Part shown: positions 29,366 to 38,653 of the stretch, piece by piece
How positions within the stretch are numbered: position 1 is the first letter of the stretch
How the letters are laid out: every line of letters starts with the position of its first letter
Assembly (NCBI GenBank): GCA_017495165.1
Contig: JAFEII010000028.1
Span: 1 to 64,000, forward strand
DNA: 64,000 bases
DNA from: Hydromonas sp.
Lineage (GTDB): Bacteria > Pseudomonadota > Gammaproteobacteria > Burkholderiales > Burkholderiaceae
Reading direction: 5' to 3'
Translations under genes and position numbers: made by a program
Notes under the pieces: generated by a model
What the model saw: only the letters and a program-made list of their open reading frames with translations
What the model was told of the DNA's origin: nothing
The model's database searches: none

Positions 29366-30499
29366 ATGAATAAACGCACCCCAACCCCCAACCCCACGGC
29401 ACCCGCAAACTCCGACCCCGTAGGGGCGCAACTCATTGCTCCCGAGGCCAGTGCTGCTGTGGGTGAAGGGTGGCGTGAATGTAAGTTAGGTGATGTTTTG
29501 TATTTTGGGAGTGGCAAAGATAGGCCTAAACAGGATGGAAATATTCCTGTTTATGGTGGCAATGGTATTTTGGGTTATGCAAATCAATCAAATTATGAAA
29601 ACGAAACGATTGTAATTGGACGAGTTGGCGCATATTGTGGTTCAGTTTATTATGAAAATAGAGCCATTTGGGTGTCTGACAATGCCTTATCTGCGTTTCC
29701 CAAAAACGGGTATGACGCTAGGTTTTTATATTATTTTTTAAAAGATATGGATTTGAACTCTCATGCTGGGGGTTCAAGTCACCCGCTTGTTACACAGACG
29801 CTGCTTAACTCTCTAGATGTAAGCGTTTGTATAAAATTGTCAGAACAAAAATCCATCGCCTCGGTTTTATCGAGTTTGGACGACAAAATCGACCTATTGC
29901 ACCGCCAAAACCAAACCCTAAAAGCCATGGCGCAAACCCTGTTTCGCCAGTGGTTTGTTGAAGAGGCTCGGGCGGATTGGTACTTCGCGAAGCTCGGTGA
30001 TTGTGTGAATATTAGTTACGGGAAGAGTTTACCAACTAAAAACTTGTTAAATGAGGGCTTTCCTGTTTTTGGCGCTAATGGTCAAATTGGTTTTTATGGT
30101 TTATATACCTATGATGAACCGCAGGTCTTGGTTTCATGCCGTGGTGAGGCTTCTGGAAAAGTGAATGTTAGCCTTCCAAAATCTTTTGTCACCAATAACT
30201 CTTTGGTACTTGAACGCAGTAAAATCCCTGAAATAAGTTTTGAATACTTAAAGCATTGGGCACTTTCTTATGATTTTGACATGCATGTATCTGGTTCTGC
30301 ACAACCTCAAATAACAATTGATGGGTTGTATGGAGCAGATTTTGCTATTCCACCTAAAGAGTTAATTGGTAAATTTACTGAATTGGTTAATGAGTTTGAA
30401 ATTAAAAAATTAAACAATTTTTATCAAATCCAAACCCTAACCCAGTTACGCGATACACTATTACCTAAGTTGATGAGTGGTAAGGTGCTGGTGTCGTAG
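29366..30499 (+). CDS. hsdS: type I restriction-modification specificity subunit HsdS
   Basis: Recognises the bipartite target for HsdM and HsdR. 377 residues with two target-recognition domains (about 33-165 and 210-345), each starting with the family pattern W-x-x-x-K-L-G-D (EGWRECKLGDV and DWYFAKLGDCV), and two conserved helical spacers (EQKSIASVLSSLDDKIDLL...LFRQWF and LTQLRDTLLPKLMSG). Residues 18-27 (PVGAQLIAPE) are translated from a REP-like sequence, and the stop codon lies in another REP unit. The TRDs are AT-richer than hsdM and hsdR, as usual for exchanged specificity domains. No clear ribosome site at ATG 29366. Confidence 0.92.
   Translation: MNKRTPTPNPTAPANSDPVGAQLIAPEASAAVGEGWRECKLGDVLYFGSGKDRPKQDGNIPVYGGNGILGYANQSNYENETIVIGRVGAYCGSVYYENRAIWVSDNALSAFPKNGYDARFLYYFLKDMDLNSHAGGSSHPLVTQTLLNSLDVSVCIKLSEQKSIASVLSSLDDKIDLLHRQNQTLKAMAQTLFRQWFVEEARADWYFAKLGDCVNISYGKSLPTKNLLNEGFPVFGANGQIGFYGLYTYDEPQVLVSCRGEASGKVNVSLPKSFVTNNSLVLERSKIPEISFEYLKHWALSYDFDMHVSGSAQPQITIDGLYGADFAIPPKELIGKFTELVNEFEIKKLNNFYQIQTLTQLRDTLLPKLMSGKVLVS
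29420..29443 (+). repeat. REP-like unit inside hsdS
   Basis: GTAGGGGCGCAACTCATTGC followed by TCCC matches the unit at 47-70 at most positions, including the GTAG head and the GGGGCGC stem. It is translated as part of the HsdS N-terminus. Confidence 0.65.
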
Positions 30500-30517
30500 T
30501 GGCGCATTGCATGCGCC
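30496..30517 (+). repeat. REP-like unit at the hsdS stop codon
   Basis: GTAG head followed by TGGCGCATTGCATGCGCC; the TAG of the head is the hsdS stop codon (30497-30499). First of the REP units bordering the RAYT remnant. Confidence 0.6.
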
Positions 30518-30543
30518 TTCGTTGTGGGCAATAGGAGCAGTTT

Positions 30544-31026
30544 ATGACTTTTGTAAAAAAGCACCGCCGCTCAATTCGTTTGCGTGATTACGATTATTCA
30601 TAAATGGGTTTGTACTTTATTACTCTGTATTGCCATCATCGTGAGCCTTTGTTTGGTCGGGTTGTGGCGCGTGAAATGCTGCTCAACTCGGCGGGGCAAG
30701 TTGCTTATGAACAATGGCTAGAAACTGCACGGATTCGTTCCGCAATACGTTTGCATGAGTTTGTAATCATGCCCAATCACATGCACGGCATCATTGAAAT
30801 TTTGCCGACGGGTGAAATGAATATTGCTAAATTGGGCGATGTGGTGCGTGGGTACAAATCATCGGTGACCAAAATGATGCGGTTGTTGCCCGATAGAGAA
30901 GGTGTGTCAATGTGGTAACGAAATTATTACGAGCATATTATTCGCAATGAGCAGGCGTATGAAAAAATTGCGGCGTATATAGCCAATAAGCCGAAACAGT
31001 GGGCAGATGATACATATTTTGTTTGA
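30544..31026 (+). pseudogene. REP-associated tyrosine transposase (RAYT/TnpA-REP), two in-frame TAA codons
   Basis: Read straight through, 160 codons give a complete IS200-like Y1 transposase of the RAYT type: start MTFVKKHRRSIRLRDYDYS, then GLYFITLYCHH, the HUH motif in MPNHMHGIIEI (His79, His81), WxRNYYEHIIRNEQAY with the expected catalytic Tyr near 139, and IANKPKQW. Two TAA codons break it, at codon 20 (30601-30603) and codon 125 (30916-30918). The second stands where Gln is conserved in WQRNYYEH; the first is also where Gln is common (DYDYSQ). Both could be single CAA-to-TAA changes. The open part, 30604-30918, holds HUH but not the Tyr, so it should be inactive. REP units flank it. Confidence 0.85.
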
Positions 31027-31050
31027 TGTTTGAATGGTATGTGTGGGATT

Positions 31051-31122
31051 GTTGGGGTGCATTGCATGCGCCCATGGAGCACGTACCGATGTAGGCGATG
31101 GGCTCATGCAATGCGCCCCTAC
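31051..31122. repeat. REPIN-like inverted pair between RAYT remnant and hsdR
   Basis: GGGGTGCATTGCATGCGCCC (31054-31073) faces GGGCTCATGCAATGCGCCCC then TAC (31100-31122), with a 26-bp spacer. The right unit read in reverse has the GTAG head. It ends nine bases before the hsdR start codon. Confidence 0.7.
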
Positions 31123-31131
31123 GGGTGGTTT

Positions 31132-34100
31132 ATGATTAAATTGACGGAATCGGCTATTGAAAACTGGGCAATCGAATTGCTCCAAGCGCAGGGCTACACC
31201 CACATGCACGGCACAGACCTTGCGCCCGATGCGGGCAATGGCGAGCGGGCGCGGTATGACGATGTGGTGCTGCTAGCGCGCTTGCGTGAGGCGGTGCGGC
31301 GCATCAATCCGAGTATTCCCGCGCCCTTGCAAAATGAGGCGATACGCGCGGTATTGGGGATAGCTTCGCCTGATGTACGGGCCAACAATGAGGCGTTTCA
31401 TCGGCTGCTCACTGAGGGCGTGCCTGTGACGGTGCATGTGGGTGGTGAGGCGCGTGGCGATTGGGTGCGCTTGGTCGATTTTGAGTGCGTGGACAACAAC
31501 GATTTTGTGGTGGCCAGTCAGTTGACCGTGTGCGGGATGCACCACAGCAAACGCACGGATTTGGTGCTGTATGTCAATGGTTTGCCGCTGGTGCTGCTGG
31601 AATTAAAAAATGCCGTCGATGAAACGGCGACACTGCAAACGGCGTTTAACCAAGTGCAGACCTACACCGATGTCATCCCGCAATTGTTTACTTTTAATGC
31701 GTTCTCGGTGGTGAGCGATGGTTTGGAGGCGCGCGCGGGTGCGCTGGGTGCGGGTTTTTCGCGTTTTATGGCGTGGAAATCAGCCGATGGGCTGGCCGAT
31801 GCGTTGCGTTTGCAAAGCCAATTGGCGGTGTTGATTGCGGGCATGTTGGGGCGTGAGACGTTGCTTGATTTGGTGCGCAGTTTTGTGGTGTTTGAAAAAA
31901 CCGACCACAAAGATCCCGACACGGGGTTGATTCGCATTCAAACGGTCAAAAAAATCGCAGCCTATCACCAATATTATGCGGTCAATAAAGCGGTGGCATC
32001 GACCTTGCGGGCGGCGGCGAGCAATGGCGACCGCAAAGGCGGCGTGGTGTGCCACACGCAGGGCTCGGGCAAGTCGCTCTCGATGGTATTTTATACGGGC
32101 AAGGTGGTGCGGGCGTTGGATAATCCGACGGTGGTGGTGATTACTGACCGCAATGATTTGGACGATCAGTTGTTTGATACCTTTACTGCGGCCAAGCAGT
32201 TGTTGCGTCAAGAACCCAAGCAGGTGAATAGCCGTGCGCATTTGCGCGAGCTGCTCAGTGTGGCTTCGGGTGGGGTGGTGTTTACCACCATCCAAAAGTT
32301 TCAGCCCGAAACGGGCAATGTGTTTGAGGCCTTGAGTGAGCGGCGCAATATTGTGGTGATTGCCGATGAAGCGCACCGCACGCAATATGGCTTTGATGCG
32401 CGCACGGTCGATGATAAAAACGCGGCGGGGCACGTGGTGGGGCAAAAGTTGGTGTATGGCTTTGCCAAATATCTGCGCGACGCATTGCCGCAGGCGACGT
32501 ATTTGGGCTTTACCGGTACGCCGATTGAGGGCACGGATGTCAATACGCCTGCGGTGTTTGGTGACTATGTGGATGTGTATGACATCGCTCAAGCGGTTGA
32601 GGATGGCGCAACGGTGAAGATTTATTATGAAAGCCGTTTGGCCAAAGTGGCCTTGAGCGAGGAAGGGCGTCATTTGGTGGCGCAATTGGACGCACAGTTG
32701 GCGCACGATGATTTGAGCGAATCACAAAAAGCCAAGGCCAAATGGACGCGGATGGAGGCGTTAATCGGCAGCGAACAGCGGATTGACAATATTGCGCGGG
32801 ACATCATCGAGCATTTTGAGGCGCGACAAGCGGTGTTTGCGGGCAAGGCGATGGTGGTGTGTATGTCGCGGCGGATTGCGGCGCAACTGTACAGTGCCAT
32901 GGCGCGGCTGCGCCCCGATTGGCATTCGGACGATTTGGCGCAGGGGCAGATGAAAGTGGTCATGACCGCGTCGAGCGACGATGGCGCGCAATTGGCGCAA
33001 CACCACACCACCAAAGAGCAGCGGCGCATATTGGCCGAGCGGATGAAAGATGCGCAAGATGAGCTCAAACTGGTGATTGTGCGCGATATGTGGCTGACGG
33101 GTTTTGATGCGCCCTCGATGCACACGCTGTACATTGACAAGCCGATGCAAGGGCACAACTTGATGCAAGCGATTGCGCGGGTCAATCGGGTGTATGGCGA
33201 CAAACCCGGTGGTCTGGTGGTCGATTATTTGGGCATCGCAGCGGATCTTAAAAAAGCCTTGTCGTTTTACTCGGACGCAGGCAGTAAAGGCGAGCCTGTG
33301 CTGGCACAAGAGCAGGCGGTCGAATTGATGCAGGAAAAAATCAGCAGCATTGAGCAACTGCTCTCTGGCGTGTCGTATCGGCGGTATTTTACGGCGGATA
33401 CGGCGGGCAAGTTGGCGGTGATTTTAGAGACCGAAGACTATGTTTTGGGCGTGGACAACGGCAAAAAACGCTTTGTGGATGAAGTGGGCAAGCTCTCGCA
33501 AGCCTTTGCGATTGCCGTGCCGCACGCCTTGGCGATGGCGGTCAATCAGGAGGTGGCATTTTTTCAGGCCGTCAAAGCGCGGCTGGCCAAATTTGACGCG
33601 CCCACAGGCTGTGGGCGCAGTAATGCGCAGATTGAAAGCACGATTCGTGAGGTGATTGACCAAGCGCTGTTGTCAGAGCAGGTGCTCGATGTGTTTGATG
33701 CGGCGGGGATTAAGAAGCCCGAATTGTCGATTTTGTCCGATGAGTTTTTGGGCGAATTAAACGTCTACCAGCACAAAAATTTGGCTTTGGAAATGCTCAA
33801 AAAACTGCTCAATGATGAAATCAAAAGCCGCGCCCGTACCAATTTGGTCCAAAGCCGCACCTTGATGGAGATGCTGCAAAGCGCGATTCAAAAATACCAC
33901 AACAAAACCCTCACCGCCGCCGAAGTGATGGAAGAGTTGATTTTAATTAGTAAAGAGATTCTCAGCTCGGACGCCGTTGCCAAAGACGCGGGGCTCTCGA
34001 CGCTCGAATATGCGTTTTATACCGCCGTGGCAAGCAACGACTCGGCGCGCGAGCTGATGACACAAGACAAGCTACGCGAACTGGCGGTGGTCTTGACCGA

Positions 34101-34290
34101 ACGCGTGCGCGCCAATGCGACCATCGACTGGACGATTAAAGAAAGCGTGCAAGCGCAACTACGGGTGATTGTCAAACGGACCTTGCGCCAGTTTGGTTAT
34201 CCGCCTGATATGCAAATCATCGCAACCGAAACCGTGTTGCAGCAGGCGCAGATGATTGCTGGGGTGGTTAGTGATGGTTTAAACGCTTGA
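31132..34290 (+). CDS. hsdR: type I restriction-modification endonuclease/translocase subunit HsdR
   Basis: ATP-driven DNA translocase and nuclease subunit; 1052 residues from MIKLTESAIENWAIE. The nuclease PD-ExK site is D143...E157-L-K159 (LVLLELKNA). The helicase domain has Walker A QGSGKS (Lys314), DEAH box (Asp412-His415) and motif III-like LGFTGTPIEGTDVNT; motif VI resembles QAIARVNRVYGDKPGG. An open frame runs 34 codons further upstream, but those codons are REP sequence, so the later start is chosen. The C-terminal helical region (about 850-1050) appears complete. Normally transcribed near hsdM-hsdS; here separated from hsdS by the RAYT remnant. Confidence 0.93.
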   Translation: MIKLTESAIENWAIELLQAQGYTHMHGTDLAPDAGNGERARYDDVVLLARLREAVRRINPSIPAPLQNEAIRAVLGIASPDVRANNEAFHRLLTEGVPVTVHVGGEARGDWVRLVDFECVDNNDFVVASQLTVCGMHHSKRTDLVLYVNGLPLVLLELKNAVDETATLQTAFNQVQTYTDVIPQLFTFNAFSVVSDGLEARAGALGAGFSRFMAWKSADGLADALRLQSQLAVLIAGMLGRETLLDLVRSFVVFEKTDHKDPDTGLIRIQTVKKIAAYHQYYAVNKAVASTLRAAASNGDRKGGVVCHTQGSGKSLSMVFYTGKVVRALDNPTVVVITDRNDLDDQLFDTFTAAKQLLRQEPKQVNSRAHLRELLSVASGGVVFTTIQKFQPETGNVFEALSERRNIVVIADEAHRTQYGFDARTVDDKNAAGHVVGQKLVYGFAKYLRDALPQATYLGFTGTPIEGTDVNTPAVFGDYVDVYDIAQAVEDGATVKIYYESRLAKVALSEEGRHLVAQLDAQLAHDDLSESQKAKAKWTRMEALIGSEQRIDNIARDIIEHFEARQAVFAGKAMVVCMSRRIAAQLYSAMARLRPDWHSDDLAQGQMKVVMTASSDDGAQLAQHHTTKEQRRILAERMKDAQDELKLVIVRDMWLTGFDAPSMHTLYIDKPMQGHNLMQAIARVNRVYGDKPGGLVVDYLGIAADLKKALSFYSDAGSKGEPVLAQEQAVELMQEKISSIEQLLSGVSYRRYFTADTAGKLAVILETEDYVLGVDNGKKRFVDEVGKLSQAFAIAVPHALAMAVNQEVAFFQAVKARLAKFDAPTGCGRSNAQIESTIREVIDQALLSEQVLDVFDAAGIKKPELSILSDEFLGELNVYQHKNLALEMLKKLLNDEIKSRARTNLVQSRTLMEMLQSAIQKYHNKTLTAAEVMEELILISKEILSSDAVAKDAGLSTLEYAFYTAVASNDSARELMTQDKLRELAVVLTERVRANATIDWTIKESVQAQLRVIVKRTLRQFGYPPDMQIIATETVLQQAQMIAGVVSDGLNA

Positions 34291-34440
34291 TATATTGGTA
34301 TGCCGACATGTTGACATGCGGATTGATGTCTTCTAAAAACGCCAGCAACAGCAGAACGCCGTGATGCTTTGAGTTTTAGAGTTTCGCGTAAGTAGAGCCA
34401 ACGGCGACAGCTTGTGCGCTCCAGTTTATTTTTATCCAAC

Positions 34441-35757
34441 CTACCCCCGCGCCCGCATCTGGCGCAATATCACCCACACCATTCCCGCCAATAAAAATAC
34501 CACAGCAAACAAAACCGCCCACAGCACATACGATTTATTGGCTGGCGCGTGGTTGAGCGCGGCTTGCTCGCTTGCGTTGACGCTGGCAAATGGCAGCGCG
34601 GATTCGTCGCCTGTGTGGTAATTGGGCATGAGTTGCGCGATGTTTAATGGCGCAATATTGGCTGGATTGGCGCCAATGTGCAGCGCGTATGGCGGCGTGC
34701 CGCTGTGAATAAAGGCGAGCTGTTTTGGTTGGGTGCGAATGCTGGCGGTGAGGTCGGCGGGCAGTTTGGTGTTGTTGAGCGCGTCGATGCGCAGTTCGGT
34801 GATGGTTGCGTCAAATACAAATGCGCCGTTGACGCTGGTTGTGCCGTTTTGGGTGAGCTGAAACACCGTGCCGCTGGCAATGGGGTGCCATGGCGCTTCT
34901 GGTGCGCTGCGCCCTAAAACTTGCACGGGCACAAGGCCGTTGGTTTTGCTTTGCAGCTCAAGCCCTGTGATGTGCGTGGTTTGGCCAAAGCCAAAGCTGC
35001 TTGAGGTGTTGCTGCTGTTTTTGACAGGTTCTATTCGCACCAATTCATGTTTGGTTTGGGCGGTTTGATTGCTGCCAATCAGGTTGGCGCTGTGCATTTT
35101 GACGGCGTTGGGCGTATGCCATGAGATGCGCAGGTATTGATTGTGTAAGTTGATGTTTGGCAGCTCAACCGTGCTTTGTGACAAGGTTTGATTTGGTAGA
35201 CTCAGTTGGGTGATGACGGCGTCAGATACCACGGTTTGCCAGTCGGTTAAATTGCTGCTGGTGTCAATGACAATGTGCTGCAACTCGCCCGCTGCGGTGT
35301 CTGCGTTGAGGCCAATGGATGATGCGCGCCAATCAGCGGGCAGGTTGCGCGTGTCTAATAATGCGCCGACAACTTGGCTGGTGGCTGGTTGGGGCGCGTT
35401 TTGTGTGCCCTGCCATTCAACGGTGCGTGTGCCATTGCGTTCTACCACGCGCAAGTTGCTGGCGGCCTGGTTGGCCGATTTTTCTAAAATAGGGTAGGGC
35501 GCAAAGGCGTGTGTGGTGACGCTGGCCGCTTGCGCGGTGTTGTCCAACCAAGCCATTTGCATGGCTTTGCCTGTGGCATCGACAATTTGCACCTCATTTG
35601 GGCGTGCGCCCAGCATGACTGAGGCGGGCAGCGCCATGCGCTGGATGCTGTCGTTTGAGCTAAGGTTGATGGGCAATTGCAATAAGCCCGATTGTGCCGC
35701 AAGCGCGCTGGCGCTGAGCAGCAATGCGGCCAAAATGGTGGCGCGTGATTTAGTCAT
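34441..35757 (-). CDS. DUF3999 domain-containing exported protein
   Basis: A 438-residue protein with a Sec signal peptide (LAALLLSASALAAQ, about residues 1-21), a long periplasmic beta-rich region and one C-terminal transmembrane helix (VLWAVLFAVVFLLAGMVWVIL) followed by basic residues, so anchored with the bulk in the periplasm. This matches DUF3999, a family of unknown function that is usually encoded next to a DUF2339 membrane protein, as here: its start overlaps the end of that gene by eight bases. A joint membrane complex is likely. Ends about 150 bases from hsdR, convergent. Confidence 0.75.
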   Translation of the reverse strand: MTKSRATILAALLLSASALAAQSGLLQLPINLSSNDSIQRMALPASVMLGARPNEVQIVDATGKAMQMAWLDNTAQAASVTTHAFAPYPILEKSANQAASNLRVVERNGTRTVEWQGTQNAPQPATSQVVGALLDTRNLPADWRASSIGLNADTAAGELQHIVIDTSSNLTDWQTVVSDAVITQLSLPNQTLSQSTVELPNINLHNQYLRISWHTPNAVKMHSANLIGSNQTAQTKHELVRIEPVKNSSNTSSSFGFGQTTHITGLELQSKTNGLVPVQVLGRSAPEAPWHPIASGTVFQLTQNGTTSVNGAFVFDATITELRIDALNNTKLPADLTASIRTQPKQLAFIHSGTPPYALHIGANPANIAPLNIAQLMPNYHTGDESALPFASVNASEQAALNHAPANKSYVLWAVLFAVVFLLAGMVWVILRQMRARG

Positions 35758-38653
35758 TTGAGTCCTTTACATGGTCGGTTGTTTGGGGTGGCACAGGCGC
35801 AAAGTAGCCAATCGCCAAGGTAATCAAGCCAACGGCAATAAACGCGACGATGCGCTCAAAGCCGTTGCGGTTGGCCAAATCAATCAGTATCAATTTGGCT
35901 ATGGTCAGTCCAATCAAGCCCGCGCCAATCATCCACAATACGCGCGTGCCGCGTTGATGCGCAATCACCATGGTCACCAGCGCCATGCTGCTCCACAGCA
36001 GCGCGTAACCTGTTTGGACAATAAATGAGCCAAACAGCGCGTCCACGTCCCAATTGATGCCAAAGAAATGATGCGCGATGCGCAGCCAAATGGTGTTGAT
36101 GAAAACAAACGCCAGAGCCGCCAAAATCTGCCAAAACATGGTGCTGCAAATGAACGTGGCGATAGATGATTTTGATGCAATTGATGATTGTGATGATTGA
36201 ACATCTGCGCGTTGCAGCTGCAAGCGCCAAAACACCAACGCAACCGCGCCCAGCGCCACCGATAAATCGGTTGGATTGAGCAACGGAATGTATGGCAATG
36301 GCGCGGTGTTGCCGCTGGATGTCAGCGCAACCACCACAGCGCTGATAAACGTCAGCGCCGCCAACGGCACAGCGCCATGCGCCAAATACGCCGCTTGAAA
36401 CTTTGCCAGCGGAAAATGCAGCGGCGCAGCGCGCCCAGCCCAAGCCGCCAAACCAATGAGCAAAGCGCTTAAAGTGGCCAACCACGCCACGGACGACCAA
36501 GCCGTACCTGTCAGCGGGCTGTCCATCAAATGCCACACAACGCTTTGCGCAATCACCAAACCGAGCAACCACACGCTCGCGCTGTGAATCAGCGCCAAAA
36601 CCTTATCCACCGCAGCCGATTGCCCATCCACGCGGTGCAACATCCATGCGCACAACGCAAACGCAGCAGGCCAAAAAATCCAACCCAACCCGCTAAAAGC
36701 CGCATGGTTAAAAATTTGAATCAAAAACGCCACCAACAACGCAGGCGCAATCAAGCCAATCGTCGCAGGCGCAACGCGGCTGATTTTGTACCCAAAACCA
36801 ATCGACGTGGCCGCCAAAATCAGGAAAGTTGCCGCCACCAAATACGTGCGTGCGCGCTCGTTATCAATCAAATACACGTCCATAAAATCATCCGTGCCCA
36901 GCGCGGTTAACAACCACTGTTGGCTCACTGCAAAAAACGCCAAGCCAAAGCCATACACATAAAACGGCGCATTGAGTTTGGCCTCAATATTTGCAAACCA
37001 CTTGGCCCATTTAGAATCTGAATGCGCCAGCGGCTCGCGCAACCAAAACGCCAACACCAGCGCGCTCAACGCCAACAAAGCGGTATTTAAAAACAGCGCA
37101 TTGGCAAACAACATGCCCGCTTGCGCATTGGACGCGTGCGGCAAAAACGACAACAATGCGCCGCCTTGCAGCGCAATGCCAGCCGCACGAGGCATCCAGC
37201 GCGCTTGACGCTTGCCAACCCAAAACGCGCCCAAACCTTCCAACGCCCAAGCCACGCCAATCCATTGTCCGTCAAGCGCCAACGGAATGGCCAGCGTCAA
37301 AAAGCCCACGCCCAGCGCCACAAAACATTCAAGCAACAAAGGCAAGTAACCACGGTGTTTGCGCACCAACACAAACGCCAGAACCACATAAATCGCGGCC
37401 AGCGCCAGCGCCGAATACGCCGTCCCAAACGCAAAATTCTTCACCAAACCAACTTGCAGGCCAAAAGCGGCCAGTGGCGCGCCAAAAATCAGCGTGCTGT
37501 CAATTCTAGGGGCTTGTTGCAAACTGCCGGCCGCCGTATTGCGCGCATACAACAACGGCGTCATTAAATAAATCATAAAAAACACGATTAAATACAATTG
37601 CGCAGGCAGATAGTTTTCAGGCGCAAACTTTAGCAAACCCCAAGCCGTTGCCACGCCAAAAGTCGCAAAAAAGCCCAATAAATTCAATGGTCGCCACGTT
37701 TTAAGCAACGCAATCGCCAAAATAGCCAGATTTAAAACCGTGTAATAGCCAAACAAACCAACAAAATTGCCTTGGCCAGTTGACAACAAAATCGGCGCAG
37801 CAAAACCACCCGCAAACGCCAAGGTTTGCGAGTTTTGCAAACACGCCAGCGCATAACCCAACGCACACACCAGCACCATCAACCCAAACGTCAACGGCAT
37901 GGGCAATAGCTCATAACCCTTCATCGCCGCAAGCAGCGTCAAATACAGCACCGCAACCCCAGCGCCTTGTAGCGTCAAGGCATACTGCGGCACGTGGGCG
38001 CGTTTGACAAACCCAAATCCAAGCAAGCCCATACCAAACAACGCAACCAACGACAAACGCAGCTCAATCGGAAATAATCCCATTTGCGCGGTAAATTTTG
38101 CCAAAAACAACAACCCAATAAACAAAAGCACCACACCCACCCGAACCACCGTATTGCCACCCAACAACCAACCTTTGGCCGCCACCAACGCACGCTCAAT
38201 CGCAGACGGCGCAACAGGTGTGGGCTCAAACGGTTCAGGATTTACCGCAGACTCAGCGGATACAAAAGCCTCAACAGAACTCGAAATATACGGCGCAGCT
38301 TGACTGGTAGACATCACAGCCGCCAAATCAAATGGCGCGGCTTGGTTGACCGAACCGACCACCAACGGCGCATCAAACGGCGCGGCAGGCGGCGTTATGG
38401 GCGCAACGTCCTGCGGCGCGTGGGCTTTAACAGGTTCTGGGGCAGCATGTAAAGGCGCCCTGGCCTCATTCAGGTCAACCCGCTGCTGCAACGCCTTAAA
38501 CGCCGCAAACCGCGCATCAACAATGTGCTTCAAATGCGCACCAGCCCCCGCACCAAGCAACGCATAAATCGCCAAATCAAACACGCCATGCAGCCTAATC
38601 ACGCTCACCGCCAGTGCAAACAAGCCAAACCAAACCGCTCCCCAAATAACCAT
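35750..38653 (-). CDS. DUF2339 multi-spanning membrane protein
   Basis: A 967-residue protein with an N-terminal helix pair, a cytosolic or periplasmic Pro/Ala-rich linker (about 60-165, e.g. APEPVKAHAPQDVAPITPP) and then more than twenty hydrophobic segments through to the C-terminus. The motif LGGNTVVRVGVVLLFIGLLFL opening the membrane part is typical of DUF2339. Function is unknown; the length and many helices suggest a transporter or a polymer-handling enzyme, but nothing in the sequence decides. Start 38653 has an AAAGGAG site eight bases upstream. Upstream gene of the DUF2339-DUF3999 operon. Confidence 0.8.
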   Translation of the reverse strand: MVIWGAVWFGLFALAVSVIRLHGVFDLAIYALLGAGAGAHLKHIVDARFAAFKALQQRVDLNEARAPLHAAPEPVKAHAPQDVAPITPPAAPFDAPLVVGSVNQAAPFDLAAVMSTSQAAPYISSSVEAFVSAESAVNPEPFEPTPVAPSAIERALVAAKGWLLGGNTVVRVGVVLLFIGLLFLAKFTAQMGLFPIELRLSLVALFGMGLLGFGFVKRAHVPQYALTLQGAGVAVLYLTLLAAMKGYELLPMPLTFGLMVLVCALGYALACLQNSQTLAFAGGFAAPILLSTGQGNFVGLFGYYTVLNLAILAIALLKTWRPLNLLGFFATFGVATAWGLLKFAPENYLPAQLYLIVFFMIYLMTPLLYARNTAAGSLQQAPRIDSTLIFGAPLAAFGLQVGLVKNFAFGTAYSALALAAIYVVLAFVLVRKHRGYLPLLLECFVALGVGFLTLAIPLALDGQWIGVAWALEGLGAFWVGKRQARWMPRAAGIALQGGALLSFLPHASNAQAGMLFANALFLNTALLALSALVLAFWLREPLAHSDSKWAKWFANIEAKLNAPFYVYGFGLAFFAVSQQWLLTALGTDDFMDVYLIDNERARTYLVAATFLILAATSIGFGYKISRVAPATIGLIAPALLVAFLIQIFNHAAFSGLGWIFWPAAFALCAWMLHRVDGQSAAVDKVLALIHSASVWLLGLVIAQSVVWHLMDSPLTGTAWSSVAWLATLSALLIGLAAWAGRAAPLHFPLAKFQAAYLAHGAVPLAALTFISAVVVALTSSGNTAPLPYIPLLNPTDLSVALGAVALVFWRLQLQRADVQSSQSSIASKSSIATFICSTMFWQILAALAFVFINTIWLRIAHHFFGINWDVDALFGSFIVQTGYALLWSSMALVTMVIAHQRGTRVLWMIGAGLIGLTIAKLILIDLANRNGFERIVAFIAVGLITLAIGYFAPVPPQTTDHVKDSND

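Noticed and set aside
30601-30918. Stop codon reassignment (TAA as Gln) suggested by the RAYT gene
   Set aside because: Many genes in the window end at TAA at the correct place, including ccoI, ccoS and nadB, so TAA is a working stop.
31030-31131. Upstream start for hsdR
   Set aside because: The extra 34 codons are REPIN sequence; the family N-terminus begins at MIKLTESAI.
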